DNA of 9,395 bases from Candidatus Peribacteria bacterium (GTDB lineage Bacteria > Patescibacteriota > Gracilibacteria > UBA1369 > LOWO2-01-FULL-3), in assembly GCA_943359415.1 (NCBI GenBank), contig CALRHQ010000036.1, positions 1 through 9,395 on the forward strand. Direction: 5' to 3'. Position 1 is the first letter of the stretch, and each line of letters opens with the position of its first letter. Of the stretch, positions 1 through 5,298 are shown piece by piece. The position numbers were made by a program, and so were the translations under genes. Under the pieces are notes generated by a model. That model did no database searches. It had not been told where the DNA came from and saw only the letters and a program-made list of their open reading frames with translations.

Positions 1-669
1 ATTGGCGCTTTCTTGCTCCTCAGTCTTTCCGGTATGCAACTTGTTTATGCGAGTCCTTATGTTCCTACCCCTGACCCTTTCACTGATGTTAAACCTGCTT
101 CAATCTACTACGAGGCTTTATTCACTTTAAAATCTAATGGTGTTATTTCTGGTTACCCCGATGGCAGTTTTAGACCAAACAACGCAATAAATCGTGCCGA
201 ATTTACTAAGATCATTGTTGGCGCTTCCCGCACCACTCCTGATAACGGGCTATGTATGGAAAATTATGCTAAATCAGACGGTTCTTATGAGAACCTGTTT
301 ACAGACGTAATTGCCAGCGGCAATGCTTGGTACTTAGATTATATTTGCTATGCTAAATCAACTGAATTAATCAATGGTTATCTAGACGGTAGTTTTAAAC
401 CTATGCAGAATATAAATTTTGCGGAAGCTGCAAAAATTATTGCCAATGCTTTTCAGCTAGATGCTGATTTGAGTACAAGCGGACCTTGGTATAACGCTTA
501 CGTTAATGTATTAATTGAAAAAAATGCTATCCCTACTTCGATCAAGAGTTTCGGTCAAAATATCACACGTGGAGAAATGGGGGAAATGGTCTATCGTGTT
601 AAATTTTACTATGAAGGAAACGACTGGCCTTCACAAACTTACGAAGACATGATGGATATTAAAAATTAG
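1..669 (+). CDS. Secreted protein with three S-layer homology (SLH) repeats, 5' truncated
   Basis: The reading frame is open from the first base, so the true start lies upstream. The visible N-terminus is the hydrophobic core of a signal peptide, ending in a likely signal peptidase I site (VYA before SPY). The mature part is almost wholly three SLH repeats: about 79-231 (FTDV, then NGVISGYPDGSFRP and NRAEF), about 298-462 (FTDV, ELINGYLDGSFKP, NFAEAAKII) and a more degenerate one at about 481-610 (ITRGEMGEMVYRV). SLH domains normally anchor proteins to cell-wall polymers or the outer surface. Two cysteines (GLCMENY and YICYAK) frame the second repeat and may form a disulfide, suggesting an oxidising extracellular location. 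No enzymatic domain is visible, so it may be a structural surface protein. The stop TAG is followed 21 nt later by an intrinsic terminator. The family call is secure; the exact role is not. Confidence 0.9.
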   Translation: MGAFLLLSLSGMQLVYASPYVPTPDPFTDVKPASIYYEALFTLKSNGVISGYPDGSFRPNNAINRAEFTKIIVGASRTTPDNGLCMENYAKSDGSYENLFTDVIASGNAWYLDYICYAKSTELINGYLDGSFKPMQNINFAEAAKIIANAFQLDADLSTSGPWYNAYVNVLIEKNAIPTSIKSFGQNITRGEMGEMVYRVKFYYEGNDWPSQTYEDMMDIKN

Positions 670-690
670 AAATAAAATCAAATCTAAGCT

Positions 691-724
691 AAAGAGCTTT
701 CCGTTTATGGAGGGCTCTTTTTTT
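691..724 (+). terminator. Intrinsic terminator of the first SLH gene
   Basis: A 12-bp stem pairs 691-702 with 709-720, including two G-U pairs, and closes on a 6-nt loop (GTTTAT). It is followed without a gap by a T-run reaching 724. It lies just after the SLH gene's stop and ends that transcript. On the opposite strand no T-run follows, so it works in the plus direction. Confidence 0.85.
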
Positions 725-910
725 ACCATCCCTTCTCCTCATATTTCTGTTCAAGCTTGCCAATTTTCAGGTTGGGCATGGTTTCGCCCAAACCTCACTT
801 TCATTAATGTAATTAATCCCAAAGCCTCAAGGATCTGCGCTTCTATAAAATGCCAGATTGGCACCTTCGCCATCACTACAGCGATGTTGCCTGTCAGCCC
901 GTTTTGTGCT
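723..910 (-). pseudogene. Frameshifted 3' remnant of an unidentified minus-strand gene
   Basis: This stretch is about 47% GC for 751-900, clearly richer than its AT-rich neighbours. On the minus strand one frame reads protein-like down to a TGA at 751, including MAKVPIWHFIEAQILEALGL from an ATG at 873 and ending in RFGRNHAQPENWQA. A second minus frame takes over near 780-795, reading GETMPNLKIGKLEQKYEEKG plus a final W and stopping at TAA (723-725). Both pieces have the composition of real protein, which suggests one gene end broken by a frameshift. I do not recognise the family. Its 5' side runs into the promoter of the next SLH-like gene, so the rest of the gene is lost. Alternatives are a 40-residue small gene (751-873) or a structured RNA; hairpin potential is present at 772-791 and 851-863. 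The call is inference. Confidence 0.35.
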
Positions 911-915
911 ATAAT
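887..915 (+). promoter_or_regulatory. Sigma-70 type promoter, extended -10
   Basis: The -35 box is TTGCCT (887-892), followed by a 17-nt spacer and a perfect TATAAT (910-915) preceded by TGC, an extended -10. Transcription should begin near 922, giving a leader of about 22 nt before the ATG at 944. The leader has no Shine-Dalgarno sequence. The box also covers an upstream in-frame ATG at 914, which would lie before the transcription start and is therefore ruled out as a start codon. Confidence 0.8.
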
Positions 916-943
916 GTCTTCAATATTTAATAAAAACAAAAAT

Positions 944-1579
944 ATGCAGACTAAACATAAGGTTTTATCATTTCTACTAGTTGGTGTCGTTGCCGCCGGA
1001 GTTTTTGGTGGTTTTAATGTAAATGTATCTGATTTGATGACCAAGGTTATTGCGACTAAAGTTACAAAAGATCTTCCAGCTACTCGTGCTGAGGTTGCTG
1101 TTGCTATCGCGGAATATTTGATTACTGAAGATGAGGATTTGGCCGATTATTATGATTGTGAAGTTGATGATATTGAAGATATTTCTGAAGATGATCTAAA
1201 CTCTATTTGTTATGTTGTTGATAACGGCATAATGCTTCCTGATTCGGATGGATATTTTAATCCTGATGCTTCCGTGAAAAGAGTGGAGGCTGCAAGATAT
1301 TTTTCAGTTGCTCATGATTATTTGGTTGAATTAGAGTATCTTGAAGAGGTTGAAGTTCCTGATGTATGTACTGCGAAAACGAAGACTACAAAGGCAAGTT
1401 GTATGTATAAAGATGTGAAAGATTCAGATGGATTTAGTTATGATGTTGCGAATTTGGTTGTGAATGGAATTTCAGATGTGAAAGCTTATAAAGGAAAAGC
1501 GTTTAATCCAAATAAGACTTTTACGAAATCTCAATTTAAAATTTGGGATAAAAATTTCCAAAAACTTTTGGGTTGGTAA
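944..1579 (+). CDS. Secreted acidic protein with degenerate SLH repeats
   Basis: The ATG at 944 is chosen because it lies about 22 nt below a strong promoter and opens a signal peptide: MQTKHK, then a hydrophobic stretch at residues 7-23. The frame stays open upstream to 707, but that part reads through the terminator and remnant region. The 211-residue product has SLH-like segments at about 43-60 (ATRAEVAVAIAEYL), 68-127 (YVVDNGIMLPDSDGYFNPDA, VKRVEAARYF) and 155-205 (YDVANLVVNGI, FNPNKTFTKSQF). It is very acidic at residues 61-86. Cysteines 72/89 and 142/153 could make two disulfides. It is probably a cell-surface protein related to the preceding SLH protein but diverged. It lies 20 nt upstream of the ABC exporter and is probably co-transcribed with it. 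Whether it is exported by, or merely adjacent to, that transporter cannot be told. Confidence 0.82.
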   Translation: MQTKHKVLSFLLVGVVAAGVFGGFNVNVSDLMTKVIATKVTKDLPATRAEVAVAIAEYLITEDEDLADYYDCEVDDIEDISEDDLNSICYVVDNGIMLPDSDGYFNPDASVKRVEAARYFSVAHDYLVELEYLEEVEVPDVCTAKTKTTKASCMYKDVKDSDGFSYDVANLVVNGISDVKAYKGKAFNPNKTFTKSQFKIWDKNFQKLLGW

Positions 1580-1599
1580 AATGTTAAATTTATTTTTGT

Positions 1600-3360
1600 A
1601 TGAAAATTCCACAGAAGCCAATTCCGTTTATGTGGTTTGTCCTCAAAAAAAGCCGTAAATGGTCTACGCTTGCTATACTTGCAGTTACATTTGCCCAAGT
1701 ATTGGATGGTGCTTTCTTGCTTGTTTTGCGTGAACTTACTGACTCTGCTACAACTGCAGTTTCAGCCGGATTTGATGAAAAATCTTTAAATTCTTTGTGG
1801 GTTTGGGTGATTGTGTTTCCATCGTTGTACTTTTTTACTGAAAGTGTTTGGAGGATTAGCGGTTTTTCCGGAATGCGTCTTGTTACAGATAGCGAAAAAA
1901 ATGTATCTTCGGAATTGTTTAAATATTTGATTGAACACAGTCGATCTTATTTTAATAGTAAATTTGCCGGCTCTTTGGTAAACAAAGTTGGCAATGCTAC
2001 AAAGGGAATAAGCAGTATGTTTTCAAATGTTCTTTGGCAATTTTATCCTTTGATTGTGAATTTGATTGTGAATCTTGTGCTTGTTTTATCGATTGATAAA
2101 ATGCTTGGATTGATTTTTATAGTGTGGGTTACTGTGTTTTTGTGTTTCAATTTCTATCTTGTGAAGAAGAAACAGCATCTTTCTTTTGCTGTTGCCAGTG
2201 CTGGTTCGGAATCGAAGGGAAAAATGGTTGATACTGTGTCGAATATTGCTACTGTGCATGCAAATGCCAGTCATAAATATGAACTGAATTTTGTTGGTGG
2301 TTTCCTTGAACAATATAGAAAAAAACATCTTAAAAGTTGGATGGCTTCAGAATGGATTTTGTTTATAAATGGTCTTTTGTTGGCTATTTTTGTGTTTGGA
2401 ATGTTGTCTGTGACAATCTTGGCTATGAAGAATTCTGATGTTACCCTTGGAAGTTTGGTTTTGATAATTTCGATGACTGTCAGTTTGATGCAATCATTAT
2501 TTTTTATCGGACACAAAATGACCGATGCTATTGATGATTATAGTCAGATTGAAGAAGGTCTTCGTGAATTGATTATTCCGTATTCAATTACTGATAAATC
2601 CGGCGCAAAAAAACTTTCTAAATCAAAAGGTCATATAGTTTTCAAAGATGTTTCTTTCAAATTTGGAAAAACTGTTTTGTTTAATAATTTTTCTTTAGAG
2701 GTGAAGGCCGGAGAAAAGATTGGAATTGTCGGAGTAAGTGGTGCCGGAAAAACTACTTTAACTGATTTGTTGCTTCGGAATCATGATGTTGGTGGAGGAA
2801 TTATTACTGTGGATGGACATGATGTTCGCGATATTACTCGCGATAGTTTGCGTAAACAAATCGCTTTTGTGCCGCAGGATGTATCTTTGTTTCATAGGAC
2901 TGTTCTTGAAAATATCAGATATGGAAACTTGAAAGCATCTGATTCTCAGGTTGTGGCGGCCGCGAAGAAAGCTCAGGCCCATGATTTTATCAAATTTTTT
3001 CCTGATGCGTATGATACGTATGTTGGAGAGCGTGGAGTTCGGTTGTCCGGAGGACAGAGGCAACGTATTGCTATCGCTCGAGCATTTTTGAAATCATCAC
3101 CAATTTTAGTTTTGGATGAAGCGACTAGTGCGCTTGATAGTCAAAGTGAAGTTTTGGTGCAGGCTGCTTTAGCGAGACTTATGGGAAATAAAAGTGTGAT
3201 TGCGATCGCTCACAGACTTTCGACTTTGCGAATCATGGACAGGATTGTGGTCTTGGATAAGGGGAAAATCGTAGAAGAGGGGACGCATGATTCATTGTTG
3301 CTACAAAAAGGTGTGTATGCGAAATTGTGGAATCATCAAGTGAAGGGATTTATTGAGTAA
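1600..3360 (+). CDS. MsbA-type ABC exporter (fused membrane and ATPase domains)
   Basis: This is a complete 586-residue half-transporter, the usual length of the family, which works as a homodimer in the cytoplasmic membrane. Six hydrophobic spans are visible at about 24-44, 64-82, 147-166, 168-188, 253-276 and 283-305. The ATPase domain begins near 345 and shows every key element: Walker A GVSGAGKTT (378-386), Q-loop Gln426 in VPQD, signature LSGGQ (482-486), Walker B ILVLDE (502-507), D-loop SALD and switch His538 in AIAHRLST. It should therefore be catalytically active. The family exports lipids, lipid-linked sugars, peptides or drugs; the substrate cannot be read from the sequence. It sits 20 nt after the secreted SLH-like gene with no promoter between, so one operon is likely. 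No Shine-Dalgarno precedes the ATG. The gene ends at a hairpin shared with a convergent small gene. Confidence 0.95.
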   Translation: MKIPQKPIPFMWFVLKKSRKWSTLAILAVTFAQVLDGAFLLVLRELTDSATTAVSAGFDEKSLNSLWVWVIVFPSLYFFTESVWRISGFSGMRLVTDSEKNVSSELFKYLIEHSRSYFNSKFAGSLVNKVGNATKGISSMFSNVLWQFYPLIVNLIVNLVLVLSIDKMLGLIFIVWVTVFLCFNFYLVKKKQHLSFAVASAGSESKGKMVDTVSNIATVHANASHKYELNFVGGFLEQYRKKHLKSWMASEWILFINGLLLAIFVFGMLSVTILAMKNSDVTLGSLVLIISMTVSLMQSLFFIGHKMTDAIDDYSQIEEGLRELIIPYSITDKSGAKKLSKSKGHIVFKDVSFKFGKTVLFNNFSLEVKAGEKIGIVGVSGAGKTTLTDLLLRNHDVGGGIITVDGHDVRDITRDSLRKQIAFVPQDVSLFHRTVLENIRYGNLKASDSQVVAAAKKAQAHDFIKFFPDAYDTYVGERGVRLSGGQRQRIAIARAFLKSSPILVLDEATSALDSQSEVLVQAALARLMGNKSVIAIAHRLSTLRIMDRIVVLDKGKIVEEGTHDSLLLQKGVYAKLWNHQVKGFIE

Positions 3361-3380
3361 AGGTTTAAATTTGCAAATAA

Positions 3381-3406
3381 AAACCGGCACACTTTCGCCG
3401 GTCTTT
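3381..3406. terminator. Bidirectional intrinsic terminator between convergent genes
   Basis: The stem ACCGGC (3383-3388) pairs with GCCGGT (3397-3402) around an 8-nt loop. In the minus direction it is followed by five T and then ATTT, a good terminator for the small lysine-rich gene. In the plus direction the tail is only CTTTAT, weaker but placed 23 nt after the ABC exporter's stop. Confidence 0.75.
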
Positions 3407-3421
3407 ATCAAAACTGAAGAA

Positions 3422-3496
3422 TTATTTCTTGTCTTTCTTCTGTTTTGGTTTCTTCACTTTCTTGTTTTTTGCATTTCTGTTATCTCCTTTTCCCAT
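3422..3496 (-). CDS. 24-residue lysine-rich small protein (MGKGD start)
   Basis: On the minus strand an ATG at 3496 opens a 24-codon frame beginning MGKGDNRNAKNKKVKKP and ending KKDKK before TAA. Three features support it as a gene: a promoter (TTGCTT, 16 nt, TATAAT) 30 nt upstream, a terminator 16 nt after its stop, and a coherent composition of 11 Lys with no hydrophobic core. The MGKGD opening recalls small uncharacterised basic proteins of many bacteria (MGKGD-N/Q-R followed by a KKPK stretch). It also recalls the N-terminus of the small ribosomal protein bTHX, which begins MGKGD and is very basic. The resemblance is from memory, and the C-terminal half does not carry the bTHX GKI-RG-YG pattern. 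A nucleic-acid or ribosome-associated role is an inference from charge alone. Confidence 0.72.
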   Translation of the reverse strand: MGKGDNRNAKNKKVKKPKQKKDKK

Positions 3497-3525
3497 TGTG
3501 ATAAAAGTTATGAGGTAGTGAAGTT

Positions 3526-3553
3526 ATTATATTCCTTGAGATTTAATAAGCAA
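3526..3553 (-). promoter_or_regulatory. Promoter of the small lysine-rich gene
   Basis: On the minus strand -35 TTGCTT (3553-3548), a 16-nt spacer and a perfect -10 TATAAT (3531-3526) predict a start near 3519. That gives a leader of about 23 nt before the ATG at 3496. There is no extended -10 TG and no Shine-Dalgarno. Confidence 0.65.
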
Positions 3554-3576
3554 GAAATGAGTTGTTTATCGTGGGG

Positions 3577-3975
3577 CTAAAGTTGTTTGTATGTTGTTGT
3601 TTGGTTCGGACAGAGGTGACCTAACAGTCTTGTTTGTTCATATGCTGGTAGTACGTGTAGTAATTGTCTGTTAAGTTTGCCTGTAAAATAGGTTACGTTG
3701 TCTTCATTTGTATCAATGTCTTTGTTTGTTGTTATCCTAATATCTAATGACGACGCACATCTATCGGCGGTTAGTCGTACAGATTCTGGATCTATGTCGT
3801 CCAGTTCTAATAATCTTCTTGGGATAAGATAACTCAGTGCTGGATTAGGTACGTAGAAAGAATATTTTGGCGGTCTTTTGCTGAAAAATAATCTCAATGC
3901 CTGTTCATGTCGTGCATCTATTCTGTCGACAAGTTGTGCTCTTTCGTCTGTGATGTCTGGGCTTTGTATTCCCAT
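3577..3975 (-). CDS. Orphan protein of 132 residues
   Basis: I do not recognise this protein. Starting at ATG 3975 it reads as a soluble protein without signal peptide or membrane span. The first 30 residues are charged and probably helical (DERAQLVDRIDARHEQALRL). A proline/aromatic segment follows (KRPPKYSFYVPNPALSYLIP, 33-52), then a mixed middle with SVRLTADRCASSLDIRITT (65-83), and a polar tail with two more possible helices. It stands back to back with another orphan gene starting at 4071, and both promoters lie in a 95-nt gap, so shared control is plausible. Its start is supported by an extended -10 promoter giving a leader of about 15 nt. No terminator separates it from the downstream small lysine-rich gene, so read-through is possible. 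It looks like a real gene; its function is unknown. Confidence 0.7.
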   Translation of the reverse strand: MGIQSPDITDERAQLVDRIDARHEQALRLFFSKRPPKYSFYVPNPALSYLIPRRLLELDDIDPESVRLTADRCASSLDIRITTNKDIDTNEDNVTYFTGKLNRQLLHVLPAYEQTRLLGHLCPNQTTTYKQL

Positions 3976-3985
3976 GTTTTGTATT

Positions 3986-4010
3986 AAAGGTGTGTTAAGG
4001 TATCACCTTT
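3986..4010. repeat. Inverted repeat over the minus-strand -10 box
   Basis: AAAGGTG (3986-3992) and CACCTTT (4004-4010) form perfect 7-nt arms around an 11-nt centre. The centre contains the minus-strand -10 box (3997-4002), so the arms flank it and could be an operator. In the plus direction the right arm runs into five T, but no plus-strand gene precedes it that would need a terminator. Confidence 0.4.
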
Positions 4011-4025
4011 TTCCTGTTTGGTCAA
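3997..4025 (-). promoter_or_regulatory. Promoter of the 132-residue orphan gene
   Basis: On the minus strand -35 TTGACC (4025-4020), a 17-nt spacer and -10 TACCTT (4002-3997) preceded by TGA give an extended -10 promoter. Predicted start is near 3990, 15 nt before the ATG. The -10 hexamer itself is weak (3 of 6), which the TG extension would offset. Confidence 0.55.
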
Positions 4026-4050
4026 CCGAGCGTATTGACTTTTTTGTCAA
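4021..4050. promoter_or_regulatory. GTCAA / TTGAC half-site cluster, possible shared operator
   Basis: Three copies of one pentamer occur in alternating orientation: GTCAA (4021-4025), TTGAC (4035-4039) and GTCAA (4046-4050). The last two form a perfect inverted repeat around six T. The first overlaps the minus-strand -35, and the second is the plus-strand -35. A regulator bound here would touch both promoters. Two of the three copies may simply be -35 boxes, so an operator role is inference. Confidence 0.4.
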
Positions 4051-4062
4051 ACATGTTACCCT
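4035..4062 (+). promoter_or_regulatory. Promoter of the 177-residue orphan gene
   Basis: The -35 TTGACT (4035-4040), a 16-nt spacer and -10 TACCCT (4057-4062) preceded by TGT form an extended -10 promoter. The predicted start near 4069 lies only about two bases before the ATG at 4071, so the mRNA would be leaderless or nearly so. Confidence 0.55.
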
Positions 4063-4070
4063 TCTCGTTC

Positions 4071-4604
4071 ATGCATAATTTATATTTACAAGAAGGAGAA
4101 CGAATTATTGTTCATCGCGGTGTGAGTGCGCCGATTTGTCCTATTGCGGAACAAGGTAAAGTTGTAGCACATCAAATTAAGGATGGTTTTTCCAGTAGAA
4201 TTGCCGGATTATTGTATGGTGTACAAAAAGCTGATGGAGAACTTGGATTGAGATTGCATGCTGTCAGTAAAGTTGCTGTAAAAAAAGTTGGTGAGCCTAA
4301 TGCGTTAATCAATATTCAGGATTCTCTTTTTAGAGATTGGTGGTGCCATGTTGTTGATGTTGATGGAATTCATTTTGGTCTGGTTGGAAGGCCAAACCGT
4401 AGAAAACTTGGCGGAAGGTATGAAATCAATTTTCCTCATTTGGTTTCAACTACAGTATGGAGCGAAGTTTTGAAACGATTGCCAGAGCAGGTTCACGAGA
4501 AGGACTATAAAAAAGACGTTCGTGCTGTAAAATATCCTAATTTTGCTAGAGCTTTTGATGGTAGCAGATCCGGTATTGAGCCGTCATATTTGGATTCGAT
4601 CTAA
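4071..4604 (+). CDS. Orphan protein of 177 residues
   Basis: I do not recognise this protein. It has no signal peptide, no clear membrane span and no known motif. It is rich in beta-type stretches: ERIIVHRGVSAPICPI (10-25), GKVVAHQIKDGF (29-40), LGLRLHAVSKVAVKKVG (58-74), a central WWCHVVDVDGIHFGLVGRP (90-108), then a basic RRKLGGRYEINFPH (110-123) and a polar C-terminus. It could be a compact beta-rich domain. ATG 4071 is used because earlier in-frame codons (TTG 4035, ATG 4053) fall inside the promoter. An AAGGAG at 4093-4098 lies inside the gene and would suit a start at an ATT codon (4104), but the same bases encode QEGE, so this is not adopted. The gene diverges from the 132-residue orphan gene and is followed by the lipoprotein gene after 76 nt. 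Confidence 0.72.
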   Translation: MHNLYLQEGERIIVHRGVSAPICPIAEQGKVVAHQIKDGFSSRIAGLLYGVQKADGELGLRLHAVSKVAVKKVGEPNALINIQDSLFRDWWCHVVDVDGIHFGLVGRPNRRKLGGRYEINFPHLVSTTVWSEVLKRLPEQVHEKDYKKDVRAVKYPNFARAFDGSRSGIEPSYLDSI

Positions 4605-4623
4605 AATTATTATTGATAGCTTG

Positions 4624-4658
4624 TTTATTTTGTCGTAAAGTGGGCTTGTCAAAATAAA
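4624..4658. repeat. AT-rich inverted repeat upstream of the lipoprotein gene
   Basis: TTTATTTTG (4624-4632) and CAAAATAAA (4650-4658) are perfect 9-nt arms around a 17-nt centre. The repeat lies 20 nt after the orphan gene's stop and 22 nt before the lipoprotein's ATG. It might act as a weak terminator (no T-run follows) or as a regulatory site. No good promoter was found here: TTGTCA (4646-4651) and TTTAAT (4666-4671) are only 14 nt apart. Confidence 0.35.
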
Positions 4659-4680
4659 AATATTCTTTAATGAATTAGAT

Positions 4681-5232
4681 ATGCAAAAAATTATTATGTC
4701 GTTACTTGTTTCAACAGTAGTTTTTCTTAGTTTTGGTTGTACTTCTAAGTCGGATATTGCTTTTATTGAACAGGAAAAAGCGCGTATTGCCGCTGAAATG
4801 TTGGCAAAACAAGAGGAAGTTCCTGCGCCTGAGTCTGAACGTTTGGTTTGGAGACATCCAATATATCAATTTGCCTTTTTTATCTCTCCGGAAATCACTG
4901 CTGAAACAATCTCGGATAATGAAATTTATTTTAATAAAACTGCAACAGGTGAACCTGTTGGTAGCCTGAAAATTTCTGATTTTAGTTCTTATGAAATCAC
5001 TAATAATAAGGGTGCACTTCCAGACAAAATTGATGGCAGCACCATAAATGATATTACGATTGACGGTCAGCCCGGAATTATTGTGCGTGAAATAAATCAA
5101 AAAGATCCTGCATATGAAGCTGAACAATTGATGACTATTTCTCCTAATCATAAGCTTCAAGTGATTATTACGACAAATGGCCGAGCTGAGAATTTCCTTA
5201 GCGAGACAATGAACTCTTGGACATGGGAGTAA
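4681..5232 (+). CDS. Probable lipoprotein with PsbP/DcrB-like body
   Basis: The 183-residue product opens with a classic short export signal: MQKII, a hydrophobic stretch at 6-18, then Gly19-Cys20. Cys20 is the likely lipid-modified residue. The -3 position is Ser, making the lipobox (SFGC) slightly atypical, but position, length and the following TSKSD all fit signal peptidase II processing. After a charged linker with a possible helix (21-50, EQEKARIAAEMLAKQEE) the body begins VWRHPIYQFAFFISPE. It contains ITIDGQPGIIVREI near the middle and ends with ETMNSWTWE. That plan recalls small PsbP/Mog1/DcrB-like domains; this is a tentative analogy. It should sit on the outer face of a membrane. 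It precedes the metallopeptidase, which has its own promoter, so any functional link is only positional. Confidence 0.75.
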   Translation: MQKIIMSLLVSTVVFLSFGCTSKSDIAFIEQEKARIAAEMLAKQEEVPAPESERLVWRHPIYQFAFFISPEITAETISDNEIYFNKTATGEPVGSLKISDFSSYEITNNKGALPDKIDGSTINDITIDGQPGIIVREINQKDPAYEAEQLMTISPNHKLQVIITTNGRAENFLSETMNSWTWE

Positions 5233-5244
5233 TTTGATTTTTAG

Positions 5245-5274
5245 TTGACTTGAAAAAAGACTGAGTGCTATTTT
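5245..5274 (+). promoter_or_regulatory. Promoter of the metallopeptidase gene, extended -10
   Basis: The -35 TTGACT (5245-5250), an 18-nt spacer and -10 TATTTT (5269-5274) preceded by TGC predict a start near 5281 and a leader of about 18 nt without Shine-Dalgarno. Confidence 0.7.
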
Positions 5275-5298
5275 GTGGTCTATCTTTAACTTAAAAAT

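Noticed and set aside
707..943. Upstream extension of the second SLH-like gene, as an open frame from 707
   Set aside because: It would start inside the terminator hairpin and before the predicted transcription start at about 922. The ATG at 944 opens a proper signal peptide.
3353..3580. Plus-strand open frame of 75 codons overlapping the end of the ABC exporter
   Set aside because: It runs through the terminator and lies antisense to the lysine-rich small gene. Its Phe/Leu-rich product is the mirror of that gene's Lys codons.
4646..4671. Promoter for the lipoprotein gene (TTGTCA and TTTAAT)
   Set aside because: The spacer is only 14 nt, too short for a normal sigma-70 type promoter. Transcription may come from the upstream gene or from a site I cannot see.
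4711..5160. Minus-strand open frame of 149 codons within the lipoprotein gene
   Set aside because: It is a shadow of the lipoprotein gene. The plus frame has a signal peptide, a lipobox and natural composition, while the minus frame is Phe/Arg/Asn-rich and lacks a promoter.
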